DNA of 64,000 nucleotides from Adenophora triphylla var. japonica (lineage: Eukaryota; Streptophyta; Magnoliopsida; Asterales; Campanulaceae). Every line of letters starts with the position of its first letter. Position 1 is the first letter of the stretch. A program made the translations under genes and the position numbers. Positions 34,686 to 45,293 of this stretch are shown here, piece after piece. The notes under the pieces were generated by a model, which saw only the letters and a program-made list of their open reading frames with translations, was not told where the DNA came from and ran no database searches. The stretch lies in contig JAFEMH010006961.1 of the NCBI GenBank assembly GCA_022495995.1, forward strand, positions 1 through 64,000, given 5' to 3'.

Positions 34686-36249
34686 TGTTGGGTTTCGAGG
34701 GTCCATGCGCAGTGGAATAATGCAAATTAACTCAAAAACCCGGAGCCCTAGGATCCGTTCTAGATTATTAATTAAGAAGAATGATTTAGAATTACTAACC
34801 TTGTGTGCTTTTGTCGTTGATAAACGCGTTCCAACTCCAGATTGAAGAACTAGCGAATCTTCGATGAACGATTCTTGAATCACGAACGTTAGATCTTGAT
34901 TAGCGAAGATCCTCTATGTGTATCCACGCGTTGAACGAACCCTAGAACAATTCTAGGTGGATTGCTAGATCCTTGATTGAAACTCCTTTCAATCGATGAA
35001 GAAATATGGATTTGGATTGTGTTTTTGATTCTCAATGCACAATTGAAATCTCTCTTTTGTGTTTATCTAAACCCAAAACCATGAGAGTGACTGCTAGGGC
35101 AACCAAGGGTTTGTATTTATACGTTATAAAACTTTTCCCCTCGCGAAAACCCTAATTTAAGTCAATTTCGCATCAGTCCAGCGTCGACGGGATGACTCGT
35201 CCCCCAGGGCACGAGTCGTCCCCTTGCACACAGCTTCTGATTCTGGCGTCCCCCTTAAGGGGAATAGTTGACTCAAGCCCAGGGCACGAGTCGTCCCTAT
35301 GGGCACGACTCGTCCCCATGGGCACGAGTCGTCCTCAGACTCTTCCTTCGAATCATTCGTCCTGTGCCAAGGGAATAGTTAGTTCAGGCCTGGGGACGAG
35401 TCATCCCTTGAGAACAAAAACTCCATATTCTTCATTTTTGACAATTCGTTCGATGCGTGTGACCCCATAGGACTATATTAAGTTGGCAATGAGTTCGATC
35501 ACATCGATCCTCATAAGACATGAGCGGACTCTAGCAAGCCATCATGCCTACCCAATTAATATAATATCAAGTTCAATTTTCCTACATAGAACATATCACA
35601 ATCCCTTTGTCACACGATGTTATATTGAACATGAGTCATGGTCCACGTCAACTCATATTGTTCAATGCTTTCTCGTTACTAAGTAAATTGATTAATCGAA
35701 TGATATTAATCACATTAATTCATTCGGGCATGGCCATACACTACATCAATCTTACTTATGAGTGGCCTAGCAAACATCTCTCCTTACGAGGGACAAATTT
35801 CCATCTTGACTTATCATTTTTCCCAACAAGAATCATATCATGCCAATAATAGCCCTTATTGTTATCCGGTTAAAGACAACGTTAAACTATATCAAACATA
35901 ATATTCATCGAGTGAAAGACGATGATAATCTCAGGTCAAAGGATATCAATGATATAACTATATGAGATTTATTTATGACATACGACCATGACATAAATCT
36001 CATAATGGGTCAAGTCCAGTACCTTGTTCTCTAACAAGTACCCATGAATCTAATGTGCATCTCCATGCATATAATCATCATATGATTATCCATTAGACTT
36101 CATACTAGTGCTTCATAAGAACTAGGGACACGATTATTAAAGTAAACATGCAAACACAAATAATAATCAAAGAAACAATCTCTTATATAAATGAATAATG
36201 ACGTTACAAATAAGTCTATCTCTATAGGCCTAGGGCACTAACACCTACA
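34686..36249 (-). mobile_element. Copia-2 3' LTR
   Basis: It is paired with 46167-47732. On the plus strand 35185-35410 has a cluster of cacgagtcgtcccc and gggacgactcgt words, also present in the other LTR (46672-46890). Confidence 0.95.
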
Positions 36250-36273
36250 GTCTCCCACTTGCACTAGGACCAA

Positions 36274-37468
36274 TCATTCATGTATCTTATACCCATGGAT
36301 GGACCTAACATGACCATCATGTTTAGATTGTGGCAAAGGCTTGGTGAGAGGGTCCGAAATGTTGTCATTCGTTGGTACCTTGCATATCTTGACGTCCTCC
36401 CTTTCACAAATTTCTCGAATGAGCTGGAAACGTCTCAAAATGTGTTTGGATCGTTGATGTGACCTTGGTTCTTTTGCTTGGGCAATAGCACCATTATTGT
36501 CACAATAAAGCTCTATCGGGTTATTGATACTCGGAACGACTTCTAAGTCACTAACGAACTTCTTGATCCAAACCGCCTCCTTAGCCGCATCCGAGGCTGC
36601 TATGTATTCGGCTTCGGTTGTAGAATCAGCAACAGTGCTTTGCTTGGAACTCTTCCAACAAACAGCACCTCCATTTAGCATAAACACGAAACCAGACTGC
36701 GATCTATAGTCATCTTTGTCGGTCTGGAAGCTTGCATCTGTGTAACCCTTTACAACCAGATCATCTTCCATTCCTCCAAATACCAAGAATACATCCTTAG
36801 TTCTTCTCAAGTACTTCAGGATGTTCTTGACTGCTATCCAATGATTCTCACCAGGATCAAACTGGTATCTACTCGTTGCGCTTAGAGCATACGAGACATC
36901 GGGTCTAGTACATAACATGGCATACATGATAGACCCAATTGCCGAAGCATATGGAATATCACTCATCCTCTTTCGCTCATCATTTGTCTTAGGACAATGA
37001 GTCTTGCTAAGAGTAATGCCATGTCCCATTGGCAAGTTCCCTCTCTTAGAATTTTCCATGCGGAATCTTCTAAGGACCTTGTCAATATATGTACTCTGAC
37101 TCAAACCAATCATCCTTCTTGATCTATCTCTATAGATCTTGATACCAAGGATGTAAGCCGTCTTCACCCATATCTTTCATTGAAAAACATTTTCCTAACC
37201 AGGACTTGACGGCCTCAAGTGCGTGAACATTGTTTCCAATGAGCAAGATGTCATCGACATATAACACCGTAAATAGAACTATGCTCCCACTTATTTTCTT
37301 GTATACACAAGGTTCATCTTCGTTTTGATGAAGCCAAACTCTTTGACTCGATTCATCAAAACGTAGATTCCAGCTCCTGGAAGCTTGCTTCAATCCATAA
37401 ATGGATCTCTGCAACTTACATACTTTATTAGAATTCTTTGGATCGACAAACCCTTCAGGCTGTTTCAT
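36274..37468 (-). pseudogene. Copia-2 reverse transcriptase C-terminal part and RNase H
   Basis: This is the last third of copia pol. The piece 37130-37468 has SIYGLKQASRSWNLRFDE and the catalytic LYVDDILLIGNN. One frameshift near 37150 leads to 36274-37167 (297 codons). That piece has SAIGSIMYAMLCTRPDVSYA, then RNase H residues in GYTDASF, TEAEYIAAS, YCDNNGA and SDPLTKPLP. It is almost intact. The N-terminal part of the RT lies at 42504 onward, beyond CACTA-3. Confidence 0.92.
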
Positions 37469-37489
37469 GCACTACAACAAATATGCCTT

Positions 37490-38100
37490 TTCCCGACACT
37501 TTTAAAGAGGCACTTTACTTTGTGCCGCTAATTTCCGGCATTTCAACGAAAGTGCCTCTAAATTTCCCGCATTTCAACGAAAGTGCCGCTAAATTTCCGG
37601 CATTTTTTGGAAAATGCCACAAATTCCCGGCACTTTATTAAAAGTGCCGCTAATTTACGGCATTTCAACGAAAGTGCCGCTAAATTTCCGGCATTTCAAC
37701 GAAAGTGCCGCTAAATTTCCGGCATTTTTTTGGAAAATGCCACAAATTTCCGGCACTTTATTAAAAGTGCCGCTAATTTCCGGCATTTCAATGAAAGTGC
37801 CGTAAAATTTTCGGTGCTTTTTGGAAAATGCCGCGAATTACCGGCACTTTATTAAAAGTGCCGAGAAATTTCCGACACTTCAAAAGTGTCGGGAATTTCC
37901 GACAGTTTGATATAAGTGCCGCTAAATTTCCGACAATTACCGAAAAGTGTGGCTAAATTTCGGCATTTATTGAAAAGTGCCGCTAATATCTGACACTTTT
38001 CTGTAATTGCCACATATTTTTCTGCACTTTTTGAAAAGTGTCACCTAATTTTCGATACTTTTGTGAAATTGCCTCAAAATATCCAGCACTTTTTTGTAAT
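37490..38100. repeat. CACTA-3 left subterminal repeats
   Basis: Words such as gtgccgctaatttccggc, atttcaacgaaagtgccg and cactttattaaaagtgccg recur every 20-45 bp and degrade inward. They are probably transposase-binding sites. Open frames over them are artefacts. Confidence 0.88.
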
Positions 38101-38399
38101 TATCCTAATTTTTTCTTCATTTTTTCCCTTTTTTATAATATTATGGACGTCCCATAACTAATGTTATATACTATATATTCCAAAGTGTAAAGTTGATATA
38201 TAATATTTTAGATTGAAGGGAGTAATATTTTTCTTAATTATTTCCTGTGAATATCCAATTTTGAAAACATTTATTATAAGACGGAAAAAATATAGTGCAA
38301 AAAATTAATAATTAAACTATTCTTTTAATTTTTATTTTTACGATCTCCAAAACAACAACCCAAGCGTAATTCTTTCTTTACCTTCCCAAAACCCCCAAC

Positions 38400-38760
38400 C
38401 AAAATTCCCTCCACAAATTCCAAATTTCCTTCACAAATTCCCTCTCAATCCAAATTTTAAATTAAATTCAAATCCTTTCTGATTTTCGATTCATCCTAAA
38501 ATTCTAAACTAAGAGAAATAAGAGGTGTTTGTTTTTTTTCCATTTCAGATCTCGTATTAACATTGGGTTTCATTCCATCGCTCATTCCTGATTCGATTCC
38601 TAGGGTTTCTCCAGCGGCGAAGGCGAAGGCGATTTTGGCAGCGGCGAAGGCCATTTTGCAGCGGCGACCGACGGTAAACTCCTTCTTCCTCTTCCTCTCT
38701 CTCTCCCTCTCCTTCTATAATCTGCAATTTGTTTATGGGATTTTCACCAATTCCTAACCC
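38400..38760 (+). other. Possible captured 5' UTR and first exon, unidentified
   Basis: A C-rich, CT-rich leader-like stretch (38370-38480) is followed by a GC-rich patch with gcgaaggcgaaggcg (38614-38672) and a possible donor at ggtaaactcc. This looks like the start of a plant gene carried by the element. The frame from 38563 (MGFIPSLIPDSIPRVSPAAK) has no motif I know. Confidence 0.3.
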
Positions 38761-38963
38761 TAACCTTAACCCTCAAATCCCTTTCATAATCTTCAAATTC
38801 GTTGCACTGAATCCAGCTTTCTCATCGTTAGGATGATTTTATTGTTGAATTTCATATGCGGATTAGTAATTTTGTCCCATCAACTTTCTCAGGTGCCGTT
38901 TGCAAAACAACTTGAATTTCACTGTTACAATTTGTGCTCATGATGTGTTTGATGATTTAACAG

Positions 38964-39050
38964 GTTCATGCCCATTTCAATTTTGGACCACTTTGTTCAT
39001 ATTTATCTATAAACTACTTGCACAGATTCCTCTCTGCCAATGAATTGCCA
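38964..39050 (+). pseudogene. Captured D-type cyclin exon (cyclin box start)
   Basis: After an acceptor (tttaacag) the sequence reads VHAHFNFGPLCSYLSINYLH then RFLSANELP. This is the start of the D-cyclin box (typical VHAHFNFGPL...YLSINYLDRFLSAYELP). A splice donor-like cagtaag follows. The parental exon would continue with a Lys/Trp-rich helix that is absent here. D-type cyclins bind CDK through this box. The fragment is too short to act. Confidence 0.75.
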
Positions 39051-39091
39051 GTAAGTTCTTGATCAAAATCATTAAATTTTATTAAACTACT

Positions 39092-39281
39092 TTGTTCTTA
39101 TTTGAGGCAAAAACTATACAGAGAATGGAATTGATTATTCTGAGTACATTGAAGTGGAGAATGCAAGCAGTGACACCATTTTCATTCTTAGATTGTTTCC
39201 TTGGAAAGATTAATGGTGATCAACCCGCTTCACAATCTTTGATCTTTCGATCGACCCAACTCAATTTAAGCGCAATCAAAG
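39092..39281 (+). pseudogene. Captured D-type cyclin exon (end of box, start of C-terminal domain)
   Basis: The frame reads FEAKTIQRMELIILSTLKWR, MQAVTPFSFLDCFLGKINGD and LIFRSTQLNLSAIKG, which are hallmark D-cyclin sequence. It ends at AAAG|GTCC, a phase-1 donor, and the next exon at 39376 resumes in phase as Gly-Ile. Preservation of intron phase shows capture at the DNA level, not of a processed mRNA. Confidence 0.88.
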
Positions 39282-39375
39282 GTCCATTGTGTGTTTATGC
39301 ATGTTTTGTTCAATCATATAATGATTGAAACAAACAGAGTTGTAATAAGTGGGGATTATATTGAAATGAATGCAG

Positions 39376-39458
39376 GGATTGAGTTCTTGGAGTTCAGGCC
39401 ATCTGAGATTGCTGCAGCAGTGGCAATGGGGTTTTGCTTTTTGGAGGAGAATTGCTAG
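39376..39458 (+). pseudogene. Captured D-type cyclin exon (EFLEFRPSEIAAAVA)
   Basis: After acceptor aatgcag the frame GIEFLEFRPSEIAAAVAMGF continues the cyclin C-terminal fold. It then departs from it and stops at TAG 39456-39458 (FLEENC-stop). The first 15 residues are diagnostic. The last 9 may belong to joined foreign sequence. Confidence 0.85.
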
Positions 39459-39839
39459 CAAAGAACCCTAAGGTCTGTGTGATTCTTAATTAGTTTTGTT
39501 CTTATTTACTTTTGCTTCTTCAATTTGATGATTGCTGTGTAACTTGGATTAGGGTTCTTGTTAAAAGGATTATATAGCTCTTGTCTCTCTTTCTTGTTTT
39601 TCTTCATTTCTTCGGTTGGCCTATCTGCATTTGCTTCTGAAACATGAATCTTTAAGTGTAATTTATTTATTACGATTATACATCGGACAAAGTAAAGCCG
39701 AGAAGCTTGCATTCCGTTATTTATGCAGTTTCTCATTGGGACTATGGTACCAAACTTCTAAATCACTCAGGATTATAGACCATTTTGAACTTGATCTTAC
39801 TTAAAAAGTTTACCAGTGATAAGCTTCCATCTCATTTGC

Positions 39840-40270
39840 AGGTTGTACAATATCATGATTATCGGCTATCACTCCCTGTATCTTCCTCTCCTATGCAACT
39901 TTTCTAGCAGATTTCTTCCAGGTAATCATTTTTATCATCATGTGAATATATGGATCCTTGCCATTAAAATATATAAAAAACACACATTTTCAGAGTGTCC
40001 CTTAAAATGAAATTTGGACATTCAATTAGGGACGGAGGGAGTAGTACCATTCCGAAATTTGAAAGACAAATGTTTTCAATTTACCCCATATAAATGTAAC
40101 TTTTAGTTTAAATCAATTCATAGAAACATCAATTATCACGATGAAAAGGCACTTTCTAAGTCAAGTGTACAATATAACTTAAGTTGTGATGTTTTCAGGA
40201 GGAAGATTTACTGCTTGACAATGCATATTACTCTGAAATGAGAGATGCTGGTTTCTTTGACAGCGACTAG
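39840..40270 (+). other. Possible further captured exons, unidentified
   Basis: An acceptor-like tttgcag at 39836-39842 and a donor-like ccaggtaatc at 39918-39927 frame one candidate exon. Another, after gttttcag (about 40191-40198), reads EEDLLLDNAYYSEMRDAGFF DSD-stop. I do not recognise the source gene. Confidence 0.3.
39985..40043. mobile_element. Stowaway-like MITE remnant
   Basis: It ends with ttagggacggagggagta, the typical Stowaway terminus, and has a weak complementary gtgtccctt on the left. The target TA is only partly visible. Confidence 0.4.
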
Positions 40271-40597
40271 GAGTGAACTTTCTTTAACAAATGCACATTG
40301 TGTTGAGCACAACACACAGGTACTGTTTTAAGCCGTTTGGTATTTATTTTAGCAACACAATGCTTGACATAATGATTTCACTCATCTAAACAATTTTATG
40401 CTTCCTAAGTTGGACTGCATTAAAAGTAAAGTAACAAAATTATTTCCTTACTAATAGTTTTGCATTGTATTCAGAAGATTATTATTCAGCATGGTCAGGA
40501 CAGTAAATTTTGGACGAGCTCTATATTTTACTAGGATTTGTTCCCTAGTCGTGAGTCAGGTTAATCATTATTGGTAGTATGGACAACTCCTTTTTAA

Positions 40598-40684
40598 TAC
40601 TACCCCCGTCCCAAAATGAATGTCCGATTTTTTTCTTGATTAAGAACAAAAACAGACATTCCTTTTGGATCGGAGGGAGTAAAG
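40598..40684. mobile_element. Stowaway-like MITE, about 85 bp
   Basis: The termini tactacccccgtccc and ggatcggagggagta form imperfect inverted repeats of the Stowaway type around a short AT-rich body. No coding sequence is present. Confidence 0.6.
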
Positions 40685-40864
40685 GAAGTTTTGTTCAAAG
40701 ATACAAGAAACATCGTTCTTCTTTGTGCTGAAATCCATAGTAGCCAAAAAATTCATAAGACTTGTATGTATACATCATTTTATCTTTAATTTCTAGCGTA
40801 ATGAAGTAACACAAATCTATATTGACTATATCATGTAAAAAGCTACAACTGAAGACAGTGAATT

Positions 40865-40957
40865 GGTCACTGTACTAAGATCCATGTTTGTAATCTTATT
40901 TTTCGCTTTTAATAAAATCTAGGGAGTACCGTCTCCTTTCGCCAAAAAAAAAAAAAA
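40865..40957 (+). mobile_element. 5'-truncated LINE tail with poly(A)
   Basis: The sequence ataaaatctagggagtaccgt followed by ctcctttcgcc and A14 (40943-40956) is the 3' terminus of the LINE-2-type family. It is in plus orientation and all upstream sequence is missing. The left boundary is a guess. Confidence 0.65.
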
Positions 40958-41272
40958 TGTGTGCTACTTACAGGTTCCAATTGGTGGAAGCTTGAAATGG
41001 ATGTCTAGTATGGCCAGTGTTGTGAACCAGCAGCAGAACATGATTGATTGACTGCCATTTAGTTTCTACTTTGCTATTGACTCGGTAATACACTACAATT
41101 TTTAACCCAGAGCATTCAGTCCAGTATTGAATCCAAATATCTAAGACTCGATAAAGCCAACAAAATGTTTGGTTAGGCCTTACGAAGGAGTTAGTAATTT
41201 GGGAGAAGCTATTGGAAAATCAATTGCATGGAGATCCATAGATCTAATCCTAAGGTTGTTCTAAATTATATC

Positions 41273-41622
41273 AAAAAGAATACAAATGCTGATGGTTTCA
41301 CAATGGTCTCTTCTAGGAAATGGCGTGGAAGGTCGGCTTCTCCTCCTGATAATTTTGATTGATGGGTTTGGGTTCTCTCCTTTTCCCTTTTTTAGTTTAG
41401 GGCTTAGTTTTCCCCTTCCTATTGTTTTGGGGCGGTCCATTTGGACTTGCACCCCTCCCCTTAGCTTTCTTGATTTTATTGTTGGCTTTAAAGCCCCACA
41501 TTGTAGATTTCTTTTCTTTTCCGGTAGTTTGGTTTTATGTCCCCCACCGTGCTTTGTTCTTTTTATTTTATTTATAAATTCTAGGGAGCTACGTCTCCTT
41601 TCGTCTAAAAAAAAAAAAATAT
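41273..41622 (+). mobile_element. Truncated ORF1-only LINE copy, with target duplication
   Basis: Flanking copies gttgttctaaattatatc (41255-41272) and gttgttttaaattatatc (41623-41640) form an 18-bp target duplication with one change. The insert begins in the ORF1 C-terminus (NADGFTMVSSRKWRGRSA), reaches its stop, and goes straight through a 3' tail into poly(A) (41607-41619). No ORF2 lies between. It is nearly identical in structure to the end of LINE-3. Confidence 0.88.
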
Positions 41623-42059
41623 GTTGTTTTAAATTATATCTCTTATGTTCTTATTCTCTTATTTAATATCATTTAAAACTAAATAATGCTTATTTTTTCA
41701 GGTGATGATTTAAATGAGGAACTTATAACCCAATCTATACTGGAGAAGATTGCATTCATTTGTGTTTTTGTTTGCTACTTGAACTCAGTTTATAGATGTC
41801 AATGCTTGTTGTGTACTTTTCTTTTGAACTAGTACTTTTTGGGTTGTGTAATTCATATTAAATGTTCAATTTATGGCAATGGACCAAACTTTATATTTTA
41901 TAAGTTATTCTTATTCATCGCTAATTGTTGAAATTTGTGAATGTTATTGATTTCAATAGCACAATAAATTAGAGAAGCCAAAATTTTCTAGGGGCATAAA
42001 TATATATATATTTTAAAAACGAAAAAAAATTTCAGCAATTTTAAATGCACAGCTAATAT

Positions 42060-42480
42060 TTGAGAATATTAAAAGTGCCACTAATTTTCGGCACTTTAAA
42101 AAAAGTGCCGCAAATTTTCTGGCATTTTAGACGTGCCGGTATATTTTGGCACTTTATGCAAATGCCGGAAAATTAGCGGCACTTTTAAAAGTGCCGAAAA
42201 TTAGCGGCACTTTTAAAAGTGCCGAAAAATTAGCTGCACTTTTAAAAGTGCCGGAAAGCAGCGGCACTTTTAAAAGTGCCGAAAAATTAGCGGCACTTTT
42301 AAAAGTGCCGGAAATTAGCGGCACTTTATAGGTGCCGGGAATTTTCCGGCACTTTAAAAGTGTCGGAAAGTATTGCCGACACCACTTTTTCCGGCACTTC
42401 TTAAAGTGCCGGAAAAAGTGCCGGAAAAAGCTTTTCCGGCACTTTTTTTAACATTTCCGGCATTTTTAAAGTGCCGGGAA
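42060..42480. repeat. CACTA-3 right subterminal repeats, palindromic
   Basis: Units of 28-31 bp carry the perfect palindrome cggcacttttaaaagtgccg, or near versions, six times between 42177 and 42330. Looser copies lie on both sides. The 61-codon frame over 42146-42331 is only translated repeat. Confidence 0.92.
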
Positions 42481-42503
42481 AAGCCATATTTGTTGTAGTG
42501 ATG

Positions 42504-43620
42504 TATACATCCTCAAGTAGGTTTCCGTTAAGAAACGGCCTTTGACGTCCATTTGCCATATCTACCATGAGTCGTAATATGCTGCTATGGCAATTAAGAT
42601 TCTAATAGACTTAAGCATTGCTACGGGCGAAAAGGTTTCATCATAGTCAACGCCATGAGTCTGCCTATACCCCTTAGCAACAAGCCTAGCCTTAAAAGTA
42701 TGTACCTTCCCATCCATGTCGGTTTTCTTTTTGAAAACCCACTTGCACCCTATGGTTTTTACACCTTCAGGTGGATCAATCAAGTTCCAAACTTGATTAT
42801 CGTACATGGATTTGATCTCAGATTCCATGGCTCCTAGCCACTTGTCCGAATCAGGAGTGGACATCGCCTCTTGATAGGAAGTAGGTTCATCATTCTCAAT
42901 GATTTCTACTTCATTACTTTCCGTCATGAGAAATCCATATCTCTCAGGTTCGGATCGTATCCTATCCGATCTGCGAAGAACTTGTGTATCTTGAACCGGT
43001 TCCATAACTACTTGTGAATTTGGTTCCGTCTCTACTATTGGTTCCTTGTCATTTTCGGGTTCTTTAATTTCTTCAAGATCAATTTTACTCCCACTAGTTT
43101 CTTTAGAGAGAAACTCTTTCTCTAGAAAGACACCATGTCGAGCAACAAACACTTTGTTCTCGGATGGGTTGTAAAATTGATATCCTTTCGTTTCCTTAGG
43201 ATAACCAACGAAAATACATTTATCAGATCTGGGTGCAAGTTTATTTTCAAAAACTAATTTCTTTACATAAGCTTCACATCCCCAAATCTTCATGAAAGAT
43301 AAACTAGGTTTTCTTCCATGTCACATCTCATGTGGGGTTTTAGGAGCTGATTTAGTAGGGACCTTATTAAGTGTGAAAGCAGCTGTTTCCAGTACATGTC
43401 CCCAAAAGGAAATAGGAAGGTTAACTTGACTCATCATCGATCGAACCATATCTAATAGAGTTTGATTTCTCCTCTCGGACACACCATTCCATTGTGGTGT
43501 TCCGGTGGAGTAAGTTACGAAACAATTCCACAACTTTTCAGATGATCGTCAAATTCTTGGCTTAAATATTCACCACCTCGATCGGATCGAAGTGTTTTAA
43601 TAGTTTTGCCAAGTTGATTT
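42504..43620 (-). pseudogene. Copia-2 integrase C-terminal region and reverse transcriptase start
   Basis: The 43321-43533 piece ends the integrase core (GTPQWNGVSERRNQTLLDMV, then SFWGHVLETAAFTLNKVPTK). After one stop the 42562-43293 piece (243 codons) continues with IWGCEAYVKKL, the linker, and the RT start (WNLIDPPEGVKTIGCKWVFK, then ARLVAKGYRQTHGVDYDETF). CACTA-3 interrupts it at 42500. Frame breaks near 43310 and 43540-43630 separate the pieces. Confidence 0.9.
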
Positions 43621-43631
43621 TGTACTTCATT

Positions 43632-45053
43632 TTAAAATATTCTAAATATCTCAAATGCTTCACTTTTGTACTTCATCAGATAGACATAGCCATATCTGGA
43701 TAAGTCATCAGTGAACGTTATGAAGTACCGAAATCCTCCCCTAACAATGTTATTCATTGTTCCACATACATCAGTATGTATGAGAGCCAACAAATCACTA
43801 GCCCTTTCACTACTCTTAGTAAAAGGTGCTTTAGTCATCTTGCCCAATAAACAAGACTCGCAAACATCATATGATTCATAATCATATGAGTCTAAATATC
43901 CATCTTTATGGAGTTTAGAGACGCGTTTCTCATTTATGTGGCCAAGACGGCAATGCCATTTAAATGTGTTGTTCACATTGTTTGGTTTAGATTTCTTATT
44001 AACATGATAGACATTATCAACATTATTTTCAACATCTAAGACATAAAGGCCATTATAAGAATGAGCAATACAATAAAGCATATCATTCAAATAAATGGAA
44101 AATTTCTTATTCGCAATAAGAAAATTGTAACCCTCGTTGTCTAAACAAGAAATTGAAATAATGTTTCTGCTCAAATCTGGAACATAATAGCAGTTATTCA
44201 AAACTAATATTAATCCGCTAGGTAATGTGACTTCGTAAGTACCTACGGCCAATGCAGCAACTCTTGCTCCATTTCCAACCCGCAGGTCTACTTCACCCTC
44301 TTTGAGCGACCTTCTATTCTTTAGTCCCTGCACATTTAGGCAAATGTGAGATCCACATCCGGTATCTAATACCCAAGAACTAGAAGTAGAAAGTAAAATA
44401 TCTATCACATAGATACCAGAAGTCATGGCAATCTCATTGACCTTCTTCTTCAGTCCTTCCTGATAAGCTTTGCAGTTATGCCTCCAATGCCCAGTTTCCT
44501 TGCAATGGTAGCAAACCGCATCCTTTTGGGATTTGGGTTGAGGCTTCTCAACAACGGCAACCTTTGCCTCCGGTTTAGCAACTCTTGCTTTAACCTTGGG
44601 TTTCTTGAACCCCTTTCCTTTATTCACCATCAACACTTGATTGGTTTTCTTGGCGACATTGTTCTCTGCATTCTTAAGCATCCCATGCAATTCAGACAGA
44701 GATTTATTCATCCCATTCATGTTATAATTCATAACGAACTGATTATAACTTTCAGAGAGTGAATACAATATCATATCCGTAGCCAGCTCCAACTGGATAG
44801 GATATCCAAGCCTCTCAAGGTGTTCGAGGTGACCCTTCATTTTCAACACATGAGGCCCAACAGGTTGTCCTTCAATCATCTTGCATGAATGAAGAGCCTT
44901 CATAGTGTCAAACCTTTCCTGACGTGCTTGCAACTGGAACATTTCCTTCAAATTATTTCCCAAATTATAAGCTTCCATGTGTACAAGGTCCTTACGAAGG
45001 GCCTTACACATGGTAGCAAGCATCAAGCAACCAACATCAATAGAATCATCCAC
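43632..45053 (-). CDS. Copia-2 gag, protease and GAG-pre-integrase frame (473 codons)
   Basis: This is a long uninterrupted copia polyprotein segment. In order it has the gag core (HMEAYNLGNNLKEMFQLQAR, then GHLEHLERLGYPIQLELATD), a basic stretch and a CX2CX4HX4C knuckle (CYHCKETGHWRHNC). The protease DTGCGSHICLN follows, then the zinc-binding HCRLGHINEKR...CESCLLGKM of the integrase N-terminus and the start of its core (LIHTDVCG). It is joined by a frameshift near 45060 to the gag N-terminus. It is the best-preserved frame of any LTR element here, although the full polyprotein cannot be made. Confidence 0.88.
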   Translation of the reverse strand: MDDSIDVGCLMLATMCKALRKDLVHMEAYNLGNNLKEMFQLQARQERFDTMKALHSCKMIEGQPVGPHVLKMKGHLEHLERLGYPIQLELATDMILYSLSESYNQFVMNYNMNGMNKSLSELHGMLKNAENNVAKKTNQVLMVNKGKGFKKPKVKARVAKPEAKVAVVEKPQPKSQKDAVCYHCKETGHWRHNCKAYQEGLKKKVNEIAMTSGIYVIDILLSTSSSWVLDTGCGSHICLNVQGLKNRRSLKEGEVDLRVGNGARVAALAVGTYEVTLPSGLILVLNNCYYVPDLSRNIISISCLDNEGYNFLIANKKFSIYLNDMLYCIAHSYNGLYVLDVENNVDNVYHVNKKSKPNNVNNTFKWHCRLGHINEKRVSKLHKDGYLDSYDYESYDVCESCLLGKMTKAPFTKSSERASDLLALIHTDVCGTMNNIVRGGFRYFITFTDDLSRYGYVYLMKYKSEAFEIFRIF

Positions 45054-45293
45054 ATGTTTCTTATGTTGATCCTTTTCACTTTAGTTGCATTAGCGAGCTC
45101 GGGTGGAACGGGTCCATCGAGAATGTACAACTTCCTTTCCTGTTTGAGAACAATTCCCAAACCTGCGGATCCAATCCACATAGTTGTTGCCATTCTCTTC
45201 TAACTTGTCCTTCTCAAGGACTGATCGCGATGATGCATTTTGATTGGTGTTTACAGCCATTGATCTACAAAGATATGCAACAAATATGAACAC
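45054..45293 (-). pseudogene. Copia-2 gag N-terminus
   Basis: From 45293 the frame reads MFIFVAYLCRSMAVNTNQNA. The likely start is the second Met (MAVNTNQN), matching MASNNNHH of Copia-1. SRSVLEKDKLEENGNNYVDW follows. A one-base shift near 45090-45180 separates it from the rest of gag. Confidence 0.8.

Larger units (their letters stand above)
37470..42500. mobile_element. CACTA-3: CACTA-like DNA transposon with captured gene pieces
   Basis: The ends are inverted: CACTACAACAAATATGCC at 37470 and its near-perfect reverse complement ending ...CATATTTGTTGTAGTG at 42500. The 3-bp target duplication atg flanks both ends (37467-37469 and 42501-42503), and Copia-1 shows the uninterrupted sequence catgtatacatcc. 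Subterminal arrays of GTGCCG/CGGCA-type repeats occupy about 600 bp at the left and 420 bp at the right. No transposase is present in 5.03 kb, so it is non-autonomous. The interior holds D-type cyclin exons, MITEs and LINE tails. Confidence 0.92.

Noticed and set aside
33901..34883. Several minus-strand frames of 76-97 codons
   Set aside because: They lie in the LTRs of Tat-B and Copia-2, and a similar frame recurs in the other Copia-2 LTR (46143-46364), as expected for repeats.
38964..39458. A functional D-type cyclin gene
   Set aside because: Only parts of the cyclin fold are present, exons are missing, and the last exon stops soon after EIAAAVA. It is a captured fragment.
40865..40957. 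Target duplication around the short LINE tail
   Set aside because: No convincing repeat flanks it, and the left edge is not defined, so none is claimed.
42146..42331. Frame with KLAALLKVPE repeats
   Set aside because: It translates the palindromic subterminal repeats of CACTA-3.
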